Shown: positions 17,575 through 26,606 of the stretch, piece after piece
Layout of the letters: every line of letters starts with the position of its first letter
Numbering within the stretch: the stretch's first letter is position 1
Source: JADKHR01 sp041917295
Lineage (GTDB): Bacteria > Elusimicrobiota > Elusimicrobia > FEN-1173
Assembly: GCA_041917295.1 (NCBI GenBank)
Contig: JAYRXX010000020.1
Span: 1-39,223, forward strand
Direction of reading: 5' to 3'
Length of the DNA stretch: 39,223 bases
Notes under the pieces: model-generated
Seen by the model: only the letters and a program-made list of their open reading frames with translations
Told to the model about the DNA's origin: nothing
Databases searched by the model: none
Made by a program: the position numbers and the translations under genes

Positions 17575-18666
17575 TCAAGAATTAAAAAATCGGACCCTTA
17601 GAAACTGCCTCCAGAAATTAATTGACCCTACCGATTGGAGAAACCCGACGATGGACCCCAACCCATAAAAAAAATGGAGCAGGAAAAAAGTGAGGGGCAA
17701 AACGCACAACATGCGCAACGATTTTCGGGCGGAAGCCTCTTTGTATGAAAAATATGCCGACAGGAAACAATACGGGATAACAATCCCCGCAAGGGCCACC
17801 ACACCCCATTGCAACGAGAAGAACATTAATAGAGTGGCCGACAGGAGAAACGCCACAAAAAAGAGCGGAACGAGATGCCGAATCGAAACAGGGACGATGT
17901 CGCTATACTTGAACGGAAGAATAGCCCATTTCCCATTGGTCCAGTTGTGCCGACAAAAATGAAAAAGATCGGACCTCGCATAATAACGACTACATATTGA
18001 GGGAATTAGAAATATCTTCCCTCCTGCTTTTTTTAGCCTTAGATTGAACTCCATGTCCTGACTGTGCACCAACCGTTCATTAAACAATCCGATGAGTTCG
18101 AACACCTCCCGACGGTAACAACCGCCAAAGACCGTATCGGCTTCAATCGGACCATTGGAATGGGTGCGAAACTTTGAGTTCCCCACACCAAAGGGATGGG
18201 AAATAACACAAAGGATGGACGCAGAAAAAAATGTCGTCGATCTCGGAACAGGGACAATGCCCCCCCCCACGTTATCAGCATCCAATTGCTCCAACGCTTT
18301 TACACACCGAGAAATATAATCCGATGGATATTGATTATGTGCCCCCATCAAAAGGATATAAGCCCCCCTCGCTTTTTTGATCCCCCGGTTAAAGGCCGCG
18401 GGTGTGATCCTTTGCGGATTATCAATCAGTTGAATGGCCGGGTTGGTCGATGCAAAACGGGCGATGACATCTCTCGTGCCATCCTCACTCATTCCGTCCA
18501 CCATCAAGATTTCCAATTTTTCTGCAGGATAATCCTGAGATGATATACTTTCGATGCAACTATTAATGTGTTTTTTTTCGTTTCGACAGGGCACGATCAC
18601 CGAGACGAATGGGGGGGTGTCTTTTTTTGAGAGTATCGGTGAAGATAATCTTGTTGGCAAAGTCAT
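17575..18666 (-). CDS. Glycosyltransferase, GT2 family, ExoA-like, with C-terminal membrane helices
   Basis: 363 residues. GT-A domain with VSVIVPCRNEKKHINSCI, EILMVDGMSEDGTRDVI, the site GGGIVPVP, and QDMEFNLRLKKAGGKI. Three or four hydrophobic helices follow, ending near the C-terminus, an arrangement seen in ExoA of succinoglycan synthesis. The start at 18666 (MTLPTRLSSP) overlaps the preceding gene's stop as ATGA; the open frame extends 13 codons further but without need. It acts on a lipid-linked intermediate at the cytoplasmic face. Donor and linkage unknown. Confidence 0.85.
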   Translation of the reverse strand: MTLPTRLSSPILSKKDTPPFVSVIVPCRNEKKHINSCIESISSQDYPAEKLEILMVDGMSEDGTRDVIARFASTNPAIQLIDNPQRITPAAFNRGIKKARGAYILLMGAHNQYPSDYISRCVKALEQLDADNVGGGIVPVPRSTTFFSASILCVISHPFGVGNSKFRTHSNGPIEADTVFGGCYRREVFELIGLFNERLVHSQDMEFNLRLKKAGGKIFLIPSICSRYYARSDLFHFCRHNWTNGKWAILPFKYSDIVPVSIRHLVPLFFVAFLLSATLLMFFSLQWGVVALAGIVIPYCFLSAYFSYKEASARKSLRMLCVLPLTFFLLHFFYGLGSIVGFLQSVGSINFWRQFLRVRFFNS

Positions 18667-19442
18667 ACCGTTAATTCCTTGGTCCAGAACCGGACGACAG
18701 CGCAAATCCCCTTAATGGCATCTCTCCACCCGATTTTTTTCCCATCCAACAATGACCGGGGGTGGTAATCAATTGCAACTTCAGCAAATGTGAGGCGACG
18801 GAGAGCCACCTTCACAGCGATCTCCGCTTCCATTTCAAATCCGCGAGATTCCAAGCCAAGACATTCCCACTGGTTAAGACGCATGAGTTTAAAGCAAGTA
18901 TATGTATCCGTCATACGGACCCAACACAATAAATTGATAAACCATGTTAAAACTTTGTTTCCCAAATAGAAACGGAGATAAAGAGTCGGATTTTTTTTCA
19001 TAAAGCGCGACCCGTAAACCACATCCACTTTTTTATTTTTTATCGTTTCCAAAAGACGTTGATATTCAGAAGGATCGTATTCCAAATCGGCATCCTGAAT
19101 CGCCGCAAACTCCCCCCGGCTCACCCGGAGGGCGGTTTGAACGGCGGCCCCCTTTCCCAAGTTCTTTTGATGAAACCACAACCCCATCCCCTTTCGCACG
19201 TTATTTTTCAAAAGATCGCGACTTCCATCTGTTGACCCATCATCGATGACAACCACGTCTTTGTCCAGCGGCAACGCTAAAATTCGGTCCAGCAACTGCA
19301 CGACGTTTTCCTTTTCATTGTAGACCGGGACGATAAAAGTAATCTCGGGTGGGGATGATTTCCTGAAATCGGAGACAGCAATAACATGCGCCGGAAGAGA
19401 ACCGGGTTCTTTAGATAAATTATCCATCATTTTACTTTTCAT
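18663..19442 (-). CDS. Glycosyltransferase, GT2 family, DPM1/polyprenol-phosphate type
   Basis: 259 residues. Motifs: ITFIVPVYNEKENVVQLL, VVVIDDGSTDGSRDLL, NLGKGAAVQTAL and the metal site IQDADLEYDPSEY, then VVYGSRF. These match enzymes that move a sugar from a nucleotide to polyprenyl phosphate. The C-terminal part (LRFYLGNKVLTWFINLL) is amphipathic, but there are no clear membrane spans. The ATG at 19442 overlaps the upstream stop by one base (TGATG). A polyprenyl-phosphate sugar made here could feed a GT-C-like membrane protein, for which the 761-residue protein just upstream is a candidate (inference). Confidence 0.85.
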   Translation of the reverse strand: MKSKMMDNLSKEPGSLPAHVIAVSDFRKSSPPEITFIVPVYNEKENVVQLLDRILALPLDKDVVVIDDGSTDGSRDLLKNNVRKGMGLWFHQKNLGKGAAVQTALRVSRGEFAAIQDADLEYDPSEYQRLLETIKNKKVDVVYGSRFMKKNPTLYLRFYLGNKVLTWFINLLCWVRMTDTYTCFKLMRLNQWECLGLESRGFEMEAEIAVKVALRRLTFAEVAIDYHPRSLLDGKKIGWRDAIKGICAVVRFWTKELTV

Positions 19443-21727
19443 CAATGGTCTCCCAAACGAATCAACAACCGACGCCCAAACATCAGCAAACCAAAGCAAA
19501 CCAAGGGCGAAAAAAGGCTGACTATTGAAACCCAGGAGAAGCTTGTTATCTTGATTTCCCTCTGAGCGAGCGTGGGCTCGGCCAAAACAAAACCGTCGAG
19601 ACCTCGCTTTAGGACAATGTTTTCGCCCTTACCATCTTGCGCCCGAAGTTCAGAAAAAAATGTGATGGGGAGGCGGATAGGTCCATTAATCCCCTCTTTT
19701 ATATGAAAAATCGCTGAAACGCGCGAGTAAAATATTTTCGCAAACGTCTTTTGCATAAATTCCGACACGTTTCTGACTTGGTAGACATAGACGTCGCCTG
19801 TTAACCCTGTTTGAGACTCCGGATGTTTTTCAAGCCATCGGCTACCAATACGGAATTGCCTGATCAACAAGAGGCGATCATCCTTTATGTCGGCATCCGC
19901 GCTTATGAGAATGGGGGATAAGCTGGCCTCTGAAAATCTCAGTGTTTCGTTTAAGAGGCCTGGAACTGGGGGGAAAAAATTAATGGGTCCCTGACCTGTC
20001 AATCTCGAATAAAGTTCACTTGTGTTCCGGCTATAGGAATAGCGCCAATGAAAAAACGATCTTCCCCCCATCAGTTCAGGATATTCGATTAATGGAAGCA
20101 ACTTATCATTGCGACCGCGATCTTGAGAAACCGTGCCCTTGGCTATAGGGACCACCGAAACGCACCGCTCGCCAGTCAAGGATTCTTTAATCGCTTGGGG
20201 CAAATCCCGGTACAATGACCGATAAATCCCAAAATCTACGTTAGAGGGCACTGGAAACCCGTAGGAGAGAATGGGTAAATAAGTCATCGGCACTAAAACG
20301 AACAAAGCCAGAGAAAAAGCTTGACGATAAACCTTTGATGAAAATCGTTGGTTCAACAAAACACCAACTGCAAAGAGCAAAGGAAAAACGGACAAACAGT
20401 GTCGGATCAAACTTCGCACACCCAACAACGAAAATTCTCTCGTAAAAAAAAAGCCAGCAAGAAACCCATCTGATTTCGGATTGTAGAATCCCATGTTAAT
20501 CTCTCTAAAAAATACGGCCAAGGCGAATAGGACCCAAAAACCATAGCCTTTTTCCAAGTGAAAGTGAAATAGCGCTTGTTGAAGATCATTTAAGTGAAAA
20601 ACAATCCACAAATTAACCAGAAATGGGATGATGGCTAAATGATACCGCATCGCCGATGGAAGTTTGGCCCGAAGAGGCTCCACTCCATGACAAACAACCC
20701 CAAACAAAAATAACGCCGCAACCAAACCCAACAAAATCAACAATCGAAATGCAAGACGCGGTTTTTGGGGAGCCAAAAGAATAACCAGTCCCATAATTGG
20801 GACATAGGGTAAAATGTAAGCGCTGACTGGGCCGGCAAATTGAGGATAAACAAGGCTTTTCAAAGCATCCTTCAGAAATAACGCATTGTAAAGAGACAGG
20901 GACCATCCAGACCCCTGAGAAACGACCATATCGGCCCCCGCTTGATGAAGACCCACGTAACGGACATAAGAAAAAAAAGCGAAAGCCGCACCGGCCATGA
21001 CCGCGATGAATAAGCATGCTCGGGATCTTTTTAATGTCTTGTCAAAAAGGGCCAGAAAAAATGCCAGAGCTCCAGCGATGAAAAAGACATGAACATCCGA
21101 TAGACCGATAAAGAGGGAAACGGCGCCGGTGAAGAGAAGAGATGACGTCGCAGAGGGCTCTCGGACAAAAAAACGAATGGCTAAAATTAAACCGGGAATG
21201 GCATAAAAAACAGCGGAAAAATGATGGGCCACATCTCCAAAAAACATGGGCGAAAAAACATAGAAAAGGAGAAGAGGAACTCGAAATCCGAACCCTATCT
21301 GAGTGCCATCCTTAAGACCAAGGTCCTCTTGATCAATCAATCGGTCCAAACAATAAAGACAATAAACAACAAGAAAAAAAGACCGAAACGCCAAGCTCAA
21401 CGCATCTCCGACAAAAATGGAAAAAACAACACCAGGGTCAAAGAAATGGGGGACCACCTTTACGTCAAGCATGACAGGGCTACCCAGACCCTGCAAAAAG
21501 TCCACCGAAGAGAACGGATTACTTAATAAGGCGGCTTTGGCCCAAGCGACCCGCCCCAAGACCATCAAATCGTTCCAGAGAAGGTCTTGTCCCGGAAATC
21601 GAGCCAACGGAAAATTCAAAGACAAAGAAATAAGCCCGACAAAGCAAAAACAGAGCAGGCGGTTCAAACCACCGTCCTTCCCCCAACTCTGAAACTTCTC
21701 GTAGACGAACCATTCACTTAAACGCAC
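19442..21727 (-). CDS. Large polytopic membrane protein of unknown function, GT-C/YfhO-like architecture
   Basis: 761 residues. I do not recognise a named family. There are roughly 11-13 hydrophobic segments from residue 22 to about 480, then a soluble region of about 250 residues (probably periplasmic), and a final helix at about 735-755 followed by a short basic tail (RRLLIRLGDH). An early acidic-rich loop after the first helix (PGQDLLWNDL) and this layout recall YfhO-type and other GT-C enzymes that use polyprenyl-phosphate sugars. The start is a GTG at 21727 preceded by GGGGGG at short spacing. It overlaps the DPM1-like gene by one base, which fits a donor-making and donor-using pair; this is inference. 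Confidence 0.65.
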   Translation of the reverse strand: MRLSEWFVYEKFQSWGKDGGLNRLLCFCFVGLISLSLNFPLARFPGQDLLWNDLMVLGRVAWAKAALLSNPFSSVDFLQGLGSPVMLDVKVVPHFFDPGVVFSIFVGDALSLAFRSFFLVVYCLYCLDRLIDQEDLGLKDGTQIGFGFRVPLLLFYVFSPMFFGDVAHHFSAVFYAIPGLILAIRFFVREPSATSSLLFTGAVSLFIGLSDVHVFFIAGALAFFLALFDKTLKRSRACLFIAVMAGAAFAFFSYVRYVGLHQAGADMVVSQGSGWSLSLYNALFLKDALKSLVYPQFAGPVSAYILPYVPIMGLVILLAPQKPRLAFRLLILLGLVAALFLFGVVCHGVEPLRAKLPSAMRYHLAIIPFLVNLWIVFHLNDLQQALFHFHLEKGYGFWVLFALAVFFREINMGFYNPKSDGFLAGFFFTREFSLLGVRSLIRHCLSVFPLLFAVGVLLNQRFSSKVYRQAFSLALFVLVPMTYLPILSYGFPVPSNVDFGIYRSLYRDLPQAIKESLTGERCVSVVPIAKGTVSQDRGRNDKLLPLIEYPELMGGRSFFHWRYSYSRNTSELYSRLTGQGPINFFPPVPGLLNETLRFSEASLSPILISADADIKDDRLLLIRQFRIGSRWLEKHPESQTGLTGDVYVYQVRNVSEFMQKTFAKIFYSRVSAIFHIKEGINGPIRLPITFFSELRAQDGKGENIVLKRGLDGFVLAEPTLAQREIKITSFSWVSIVSLFSPLVCFGLLMFGRRLLIRLGDH

Positions 21728-21790
21728 ATTCCCCCCGGGGTAAAAAAACAGTTGTCCAACCGACCTCTATCGCGATCAAACCAAACCCCA

Positions 21791-22936
21791 TCATGGCATG
21801 CTGCCACGAAGATTGGAAATGACCTGCCGGGTGATTAAGTCTGTTTGCAATGGCTCAATCGGTAAGCTCAAAACACACCGGCTGGCCGCCACGGACTGGT
21901 CCAAGCCCCCCCAGGAACGGCTTCGTCCCTCAAACACTTTCATTTGATGCAACGGGAAAGGATAGTAGACCATGCTTTGAATACCACCGTTCGTCAACGA
22001 TTTTTGGATATCCTCCCGCCGCTCCGCTGGAACTCGAATCGTGTATTGGTGAAAAACGTGTCCGTCAGCAATAACCGGTGTGGTAACCCCATGACAGCCG
22101 GAAAATCCCTCGTTATACATCTTTGCGATCTGCCTTCTTTTTTGGTTGAACTCGTCCAAATATTTCAATTTTGCCAACACCACCGCCGCTTGGAGGGTAT
22201 CCAAACGTGCGTTGTATCCAATGTGTTCAACATTGTATTTATCACGGCCCCCGTGCTTAAGAAGCATGCGGACCAAGTCCGCCAATTGGTCGTTGTCCGT
22301 GGCCACCATTCCGCCATCTCCAAACCCGCCTAAATTTTTTGAGGGGAAAAAACTGAATGCCGCGGCCGTCCCCAAGGATCCCAGTTTTTTTCCTTTCCAC
22401 GATCCACCGAAAGCTTGTGCAACGTCTTCCAAAACAAAGAGGTCTCGTTCTCGCGAAAGAGCGGTCAATTCGCCCATGTCACAGGCCCGGCCATACAAAT
22501 GCACGGGAATCAGGCCCACAACGTTTTTCCCGCCCGGCGAGCGAAGGTAAGAACGTACGTGTTCGGGATCCATGTTGAAAGTGGCCGGGTCGATATCAAC
22601 GAACACCGGCGTGGCGCCCGCGCGCAGAATGGCATCTCCGGTCGCCGTAAACGTAAACGGTGTTGTCAGAATTTCGTCAGTTTTTTCAAAATATTCTTTG
22701 CCTGTCCTTTGAATAGCCAAGGCCCGCAAGGATAGGGCCAAGGCTTCCGTTCCCGAGGAAGCGCCGATGGCGTGACGAACCGACAAATAGTGAGAAACAG
22801 CTTTCTCCAGGGACGCCACCTCAGGCCCCAGAATCCAATGCTGATGATCCAAACAGGCGGAGATGGCGGCGTCAATTTCCTTCTGCATGTGCCGGTATTC
22901 GGCTTTTAAATCAAGCATAGGCACTTGTTGAGACAT
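21791..22936 (-). CDS. wbpE: WbpE-like UDP-3-keto-GlcNAcA aminotransferase
   Basis: DegT-family PLP aminotransferase of 381 residues. It opens with VPMLDLKAEYRHMQKEID, as in WbpE, and has SSGTEALALSLRAL, the cofactor Asp in VLEDVAQAFGGSW, and the Schiff-base lysine in SFFPSKNLGGFGDGG (Lys200). It would aminate C3 of the keto product of WbpB to give UDP-GlcNAc(3NH2)A. It lies three bases after the wbpB-wbpD fusion, with GGGAGAG 6 bases before its ATG. Context and sequence both support the role. Confidence 0.92.
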   Translation of the reverse strand: MSQQVPMLDLKAEYRHMQKEIDAAISACLDHQHWILGPEVASLEKAVSHYLSVRHAIGASSGTEALALSLRALAIQRTGKEYFEKTDEILTTPFTFTATGDAILRAGATPVFVDIDPATFNMDPEHVRSYLRSPGGKNVVGLIPVHLYGRACDMGELTALSRERDLFVLEDVAQAFGGSWKGKKLGSLGTAAAFSFFPSKNLGGFGDGGMVATDNDQLADLVRMLLKHGGRDKYNVEHIGYNARLDTLQAAVVLAKLKYLDEFNQKRRQIAKMYNEGFSGCHGVTTPVIADGHVFHQYTIRVPAERREDIQKSLTNGGIQSMVYYPFPLHQMKVFEGRSRSWGGLDQSVAASRCVLSLPIEPLQTDLITRQVISNLRGSMP

Positions 22937-22939
22937 AAA

Positions 22940-24493
22940 TTACTCTCCCTGGGTAACGATCCCATTTTTTTGGGTGAATGATGTTCCACAGTATCCGCAA
23001 TGGGCTTTTTCCGCTTCAAATTTCAATGTCGTACCGCAGACGCAGGCCCACCCTTTCTGGCGTGCCGGAACCCCGACCACAATCGCGTAATCGGGGACAT
23101 CCTTTTTCACAACGGCACCTGCTCCCACCACGGCATATCGCCCGATTTGAACACCGCAAACAATCGTCGCGTTGGCACCGATTGTTGCCCCTTTTTTAAC
23201 AAGGGTTGGTAAAAATTCATTTTTCCGTTCAATAAAGGCCCGCGGGTTGTACACGTTCGTAAAGACACAGGAGGGGCCACAAAATACATCATCTTCCAGG
23301 GTGACCCCCTTGTAAACCGACACATTGTTCTGGATCTTGCACCCCCGCCCCACAACGACGTTCGGCCCCACAACAACGTTTTGGCCAATGATACATTTTT
23401 CTCCAAGGGTTGACCCGCTCAGGATATGAGAAAAATGCCATATCTTAGAGTGATTTCCGACAACGACGTTCTCGTCCAACACCGCCGTCGGATGAACAAA
23501 AATCTCGGAAGAGTGCTTGACCGGCTCTTTGCTCAATAAAAGTTTTTCGGCTCTCTCGAGCACTTTTAAAACGCGAAGTCCCTCTTCCCCACTCGTTTTT
23601 GGAGTTGTCCTTTTGGCAACACAATCAAGAAAATGAAGGAGCTCTTTGCGCAACGGTTTTTCCGTATCTATTGGAACCACAACATGGGCGGCCTTTGTAG
23701 CCACCGGCAACCGTCCCCCCTTCCATTCGATGAGATGGGGGTAAATCACCAGTTTGTCTTTCGCCACGTCATCAAAAACCGCCATAGATTTCGACCCGAC
23801 CACTACTAATTTTTGCTCCTTAAAAGGATGAAGCCAGCTGACAAACACATGGGCTTTAACTCCGTTCAGGAACTCCAGAACCGTCAAGGTCGTATCGCAA
23901 ATCCCCTTGTTGATGTAATCCCCACCCGACGCCAAAATCCGGGCGGGTTCGTCCTCCAAAAGCATCAAAATCACTGAGATGTCATGGGGGGCAAAACTCC
24001 ACCAAATATTTTCCTCGGTCCTTAATTTTCCTATGTTCAGACGATTCGAATAAAGATATTGAATCTTCCCAAGACTTCCCTCAGCGATCAGCTCTTTCAA
24101 TTTAACGACAGCCGGATGATACTGGAGAATATGGCCCACCATGAGGATTCTGTTTCGCTTTTTCGCCAAGGCCAATAGCTCTTGTCCATCGGACACAGTC
24201 AAAGACAAAGGCTTTTCCACAAACACATCTTTATCGGCCAACAAGGCTTTTTTGACTAGATGGAAGTGCGTTGTCGCAGGGGTCGCAATGGCAACAGCCT
24301 TAATTTCCTTATCCTCAAACACCTCGTTTGCGTCGGACGTAAAGTGAACATCCGGGAACTCATTTCTTTTTTCCAAAAGAGTCAAATCGTGGGCGTCGCA
24401 GGCCTTTCGCAACACACCCATTTGAGCCAGGTCTCGCAGAATGTTTTTTCCCCAATACCCCAAACCAATTAACCCGACATTTCTATTATCCAT
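22940..24493 (-). CDS. wbpB-wbpD: WbpB-WbpD fusion: UDP-GlcNAcA 3-dehydrogenase plus N-acetyltransferase
   Basis: One 517-residue chain carrying two steps of diamino-uronate synthesis. Residues 1-320 are a Gfo/Idh/MocA oxidoreductase: NVGLIGLGYWGKN, EKPLSLTV (93-100) and FAPHDISV (His about 170). Residues about 331-480 are a left-handed beta-helix acyltransferase with hexapeptide repeats (IFVHPTAVLDENVVVG, IGQNVVVGPNVVVG, VVGAGAVVKKDVPDYA). A short C-terminal zinc-ribbon-like segment follows (Cys484, Cys486, Cys499, Cys502). In P. aeruginosa WbpB and WbpD are separate proteins acting on either side of WbpE. The start at 24493 is chosen because the Rossmann fold begins there; the frame is open 56 codons further into wbpI. 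It overlaps wbpI by 8 bases. Confidence 0.92.
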   Translation of the reverse strand: MDNRNVGLIGLGYWGKNILRDLAQMGVLRKACDAHDLTLLEKRNEFPDVHFTSDANEVFEDKEIKAVAIATPATTHFHLVKKALLADKDVFVEKPLSLTVSDGQELLALAKKRNRILMVGHILQYHPAVVKLKELIAEGSLGKIQYLYSNRLNIGKLRTEENIWWSFAPHDISVILMLLEDEPARILASGGDYINKGICDTTLTVLEFLNGVKAHVFVSWLHPFKEQKLVVVGSKSMAVFDDVAKDKLVIYPHLIEWKGGRLPVATKAAHVVVPIDTEKPLRKELLHFLDCVAKRTTPKTSGEEGLRVLKVLERAEKLLLSKEPVKHSSEIFVHPTAVLDENVVVGNHSKIWHFSHILSGSTLGEKCIIGQNVVVGPNVVVGRGCKIQNNVSVYKGVTLEDDVFCGPSCVFTNVYNPRAFIERKNEFLPTLVKKGATIGANATIVCGVQIGRYAVVGAGAVVKKDVPDYAIVVGVPARQKGWACVCGTTLKFEAEKAHCGYCGTSFTQKNGIVTQGE

Positions 24494-25646
24494 GTTGCGC
24501 TCCATTTGGTGTAAAGGAAAGCAGTATCCGCGCCATTCTCCCGGCGGCCTGGCCGTCACCGTAATATTCCGGCCGGTTTTTTTGGCAGGACCAGCTCCCC
24601 TTAAAATTTTCGAAAAGAGTATTCCATCCAGACCTAACGGTTTCAACCCATTCGGTTTCATTTCGAAGCGTCACACACGGAACTTTTGCCCAATAGGCTT
24701 CCTTTTGCAATCCGCCGGAATCCGTCATGACCATCACCGCATTTGATACAAGCGCCACCATGTCCAGGTAAGGCACCGGTTCAATGACTTGAATAAAATC
24801 CGGGAGACCCACCTTCGCCTTTTTTAATATCCCCTTGGTGCGCGGATGCATCGGAAAAATCACCCTTTTTCCATCCACCACCCGCCGAACAAAACGAATG
24901 ATCCTTCGAAAAACGTCGACCTGGTTTGTGTTTTCCGCGCGGTGGATGGTCAACAAAATGTAGCCGCGCGGTTCCAGAGATAAATGTGATAACACGCTGG
25001 ATGTTGTTGTCGCTTCCGCGCGAGTCATCTCAAAAACGTCTCTCATAACATCCCCTACGTTGATCGCCAGGGGGTGATCGATATCACAACCCAAATCTTT
25101 GCGGGCGAGTCCGGTCCGAGGCATAAGATTTCCTCCACTGAGACATCGGACTCGCCCCTCGCTTCGCAGCACTGTGATGGCGTTTTTACATGAACAAAAA
25201 AGGAGCGTGGAAACGCGATCGGTCAAGATCCGGTTGACCTCTTCGGGCATCCGCTTGTTGTAACTTCGCAACCCCGCTTCAACGTGGGCGACAGGGATAT
25301 GCATCTTGACGGCGGCCAAGGCGCCCCCGAGTGTGGTATTCGTGTCTCCGTAGACAACAACCACATCGGGCTTTTCCCGTGCGAACACCCGTTCCGCGCC
25401 GCGGATGATCTCGGCTGTTTGTTCCCCATGAGCTCCCGACCCCACGTCCAGATGATAATCCGGAGCGGGAATAGCGAGGCCCTCAAAAAAAACATCCGAC
25501 ATATTCCGATCGTAATGCTGACCGGAATGAACGACACGGTTTTTTAGGTCGATGTTCATTTCTTTTTTCATCCGTGAAAGTGCCAGAGCCACGGGCGCAT
25601 ACTTAACAAATTGAGGACGAGCCCCAACAACGTGAATGATCTTCAT
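24486..25646 (-). CDS. wbpI: WbpI-like UDP-2,3-diacetamido-glucuronate 2-epimerase
   Basis: 386 residues of the non-hydrolysing UDP-GlcNAc 2-epimerase (WecB) superfamily. Motifs: VVGARPQFVKYAPV, VHSGQHYDRNMSD, VVVYGDTNTTLGGALAAV, VAHVEAGLRSYNKRMPEEV, LLTIHRAENT, FPMHPRTKG, TDSGGLQKEAYW and the closing TEWVETV. The SYNKRMPEE variant and the company of wbpB-D and wbpE point to WbpI (UDP-GlcNAc(3NAc)A to UDP-ManNAc(3NAc)A) rather than WecB. It is the first gene after a 199-base gap holding a good candidate promoter, so it probably heads a transcript. GGGG lies 5 bases before the ATG. Confidence 0.88.
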   Translation of the reverse strand: MKIIHVVGARPQFVKYAPVALALSRMKKEMNIDLKNRVVHSGQHYDRNMSDVFFEGLAIPAPDYHLDVGSGAHGEQTAEIIRGAERVFAREKPDVVVVYGDTNTTLGGALAAVKMHIPVAHVEAGLRSYNKRMPEEVNRILTDRVSTLLFCSCKNAITVLRSEGRVRCLSGGNLMPRTGLARKDLGCDIDHPLAINVGDVMRDVFEMTRAEATTTSSVLSHLSLEPRGYILLTIHRAENTNQVDVFRRIIRFVRRVVDGKRVIFPMHPRTKGILKKAKVGLPDFIQVIEPVPYLDMVALVSNAVMVMTDSGGLQKEAYWAKVPCVTLRNETEWVETVRSGWNTLFENFKGSWSCQKNRPEYYGDGQAAGRMARILLSFTPNGAQHG

Positions 25647-25763
25647 CGATACCCCAAGAATAATTTACCTCTATCCCCAAAAAAGTCCAAGGCAGGAGTT
25701 GAGGAAAGGAAAAAAATTAATCGGCCAAATAAACGAATGAACCTAAAAACGATAAGCGCTTTC

Positions 25764-25792
25764 ATTTTAGCCGATGACAATCCAAAAGGCAA
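25764..25792 (-). promoter_or_regulatory. Candidate sigma-70 promoter before wbpI
   Basis: On the minus strand TTGCCT (25787-25792) and TAAAAT (25764-25769) are spaced by exactly 17 bases inside the 199-base gap between hisF2 and wbpI. Predicted transcription would begin near 25757, leaving a leader of about 110 bases. I saw no JUMPstart/ops element (GGCGGTAG) in that leader. It would give the wbpI-to-gmhB operon its own transcription, independent of the wzx-wzy-wbpG-hisH-hisF group upstream. Confidence 0.5.
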
Positions 25793-25845
25793 GAATTCTT
25801 ACTCGGATCCTCCAATTCAGACCGCGCTTTTTAATTTTTTCTCGA

Positions 25846-26604
25846 TTAAAGGATTGTTCTAAGCACATTTGCCGATGGATAGTTAATGAGAACGCCCTTG
25901 AGGGGACCGTGATAAACAAACAGGCTCCCGGCAGCCAACGCGGAAACGCCAGCTCCATTAACCGCTTTTGAAAAATCCTCCGGTTGACCGGCTCCCCCCA
26001 TGGCGACCACGGGCATGGTGACACGCTGAGTGACTGTTCTTAACAATTCCATGTCATACCCTTTCATCACCCCATCGTTGTTCACCGAATTGATTATGAT
26101 TTCTCCGGCCCCCATTTTTTCCATCAAAACAACAAATTCTTCCACCTTGAATTGAGATTTCTTTTTTGCGTTATGGGTCACCACCTGATAGGCCCCTAAG
26201 GTCTTTTTCAACACATCCACCGTCACCGCAACGCTTTGAGAGCCAAACACGGTCGCGGCCTCCCTGACAATCAAAGGATTTTCAACAGCTGCGGAAGACA
26301 ACGTCACCTTTTCAACGCCAAGAGAAAAGAGTGTTTTCATCTGATTTATGTTTTTAATTCCTCCACCGTAACATAACGGCATAAAACATTCGGACGCAAT
26401 GTCCTCAACCATCTTGTAATCGGGTCCCCTATTTTGCACGGAGGCATCGATGTCTAAAAAAATCAACTCATCCACTTCTTTGTCGTTAAATATCCGCACG
26501 GCATTGATCGGGTCTCCAATATACGTTGGATCCTTAAATCGGACGGTCTTGTAGAGTCCCCCTTTATGCAACAGCAAACAAGGAATGACCCTTTTATGAA
26601 ACAC
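25846..26604 (-). CDS. hisF2: HisF-like ammonia-using subunit of sugar amidotransferase (HisF2/WbuZ)
   Basis: 252-residue TIM barrel related to imidazole-glycerol-phosphate synthase HisF. It lacks the Asp at position 11 that HisF needs (here CLLLHKGG instead of CLDVKDG), which argues against histidine synthesis. IFLDIDAS, CYGGGIKN, VTVDVLKK and the phosphate-site GGAGQPEDF are present. It follows hisH2 by two bases and has a GTG start with GAGG 7 bases upstream. In P. aeruginosa O5 the homologous hisH2/hisF2 pair makes ammonia for WbpG, which converts the 3-acetamido group into an acetamidino group. Confidence 0.93.
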   Translation of the reverse strand: MFHKRVIPCLLLHKGGLYKTVRFKDPTYIGDPINAVRIFNDKEVDELIFLDIDASVQNRGPDYKMVEDIASECFMPLCYGGGIKNINQMKTLFSLGVEKVTLSSAAVENPLIVREAATVFGSQSVAVTVDVLKKTLGAYQVVTHNAKKKSQFKVEEFVVLMEKMGAGEIIINSVNNDGVMKGYDMELLRTVTQRVTMPVVAMGGAGQPEDFSKAVNGAGVSALAAGSLFVYHGPLKGVLINYPSANVLRTIL

Positions 26605-26606
26605 CC

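Noticed and set aside
21725..21800. Frameshift in the G6 run before the 761-residue membrane protein, which would fuse a 26-codon frame (starts MMGFGLIAIE) to it
   Set aside because: The extension has no clear family match or membrane signal, and the GTG start works without it; not enough support.
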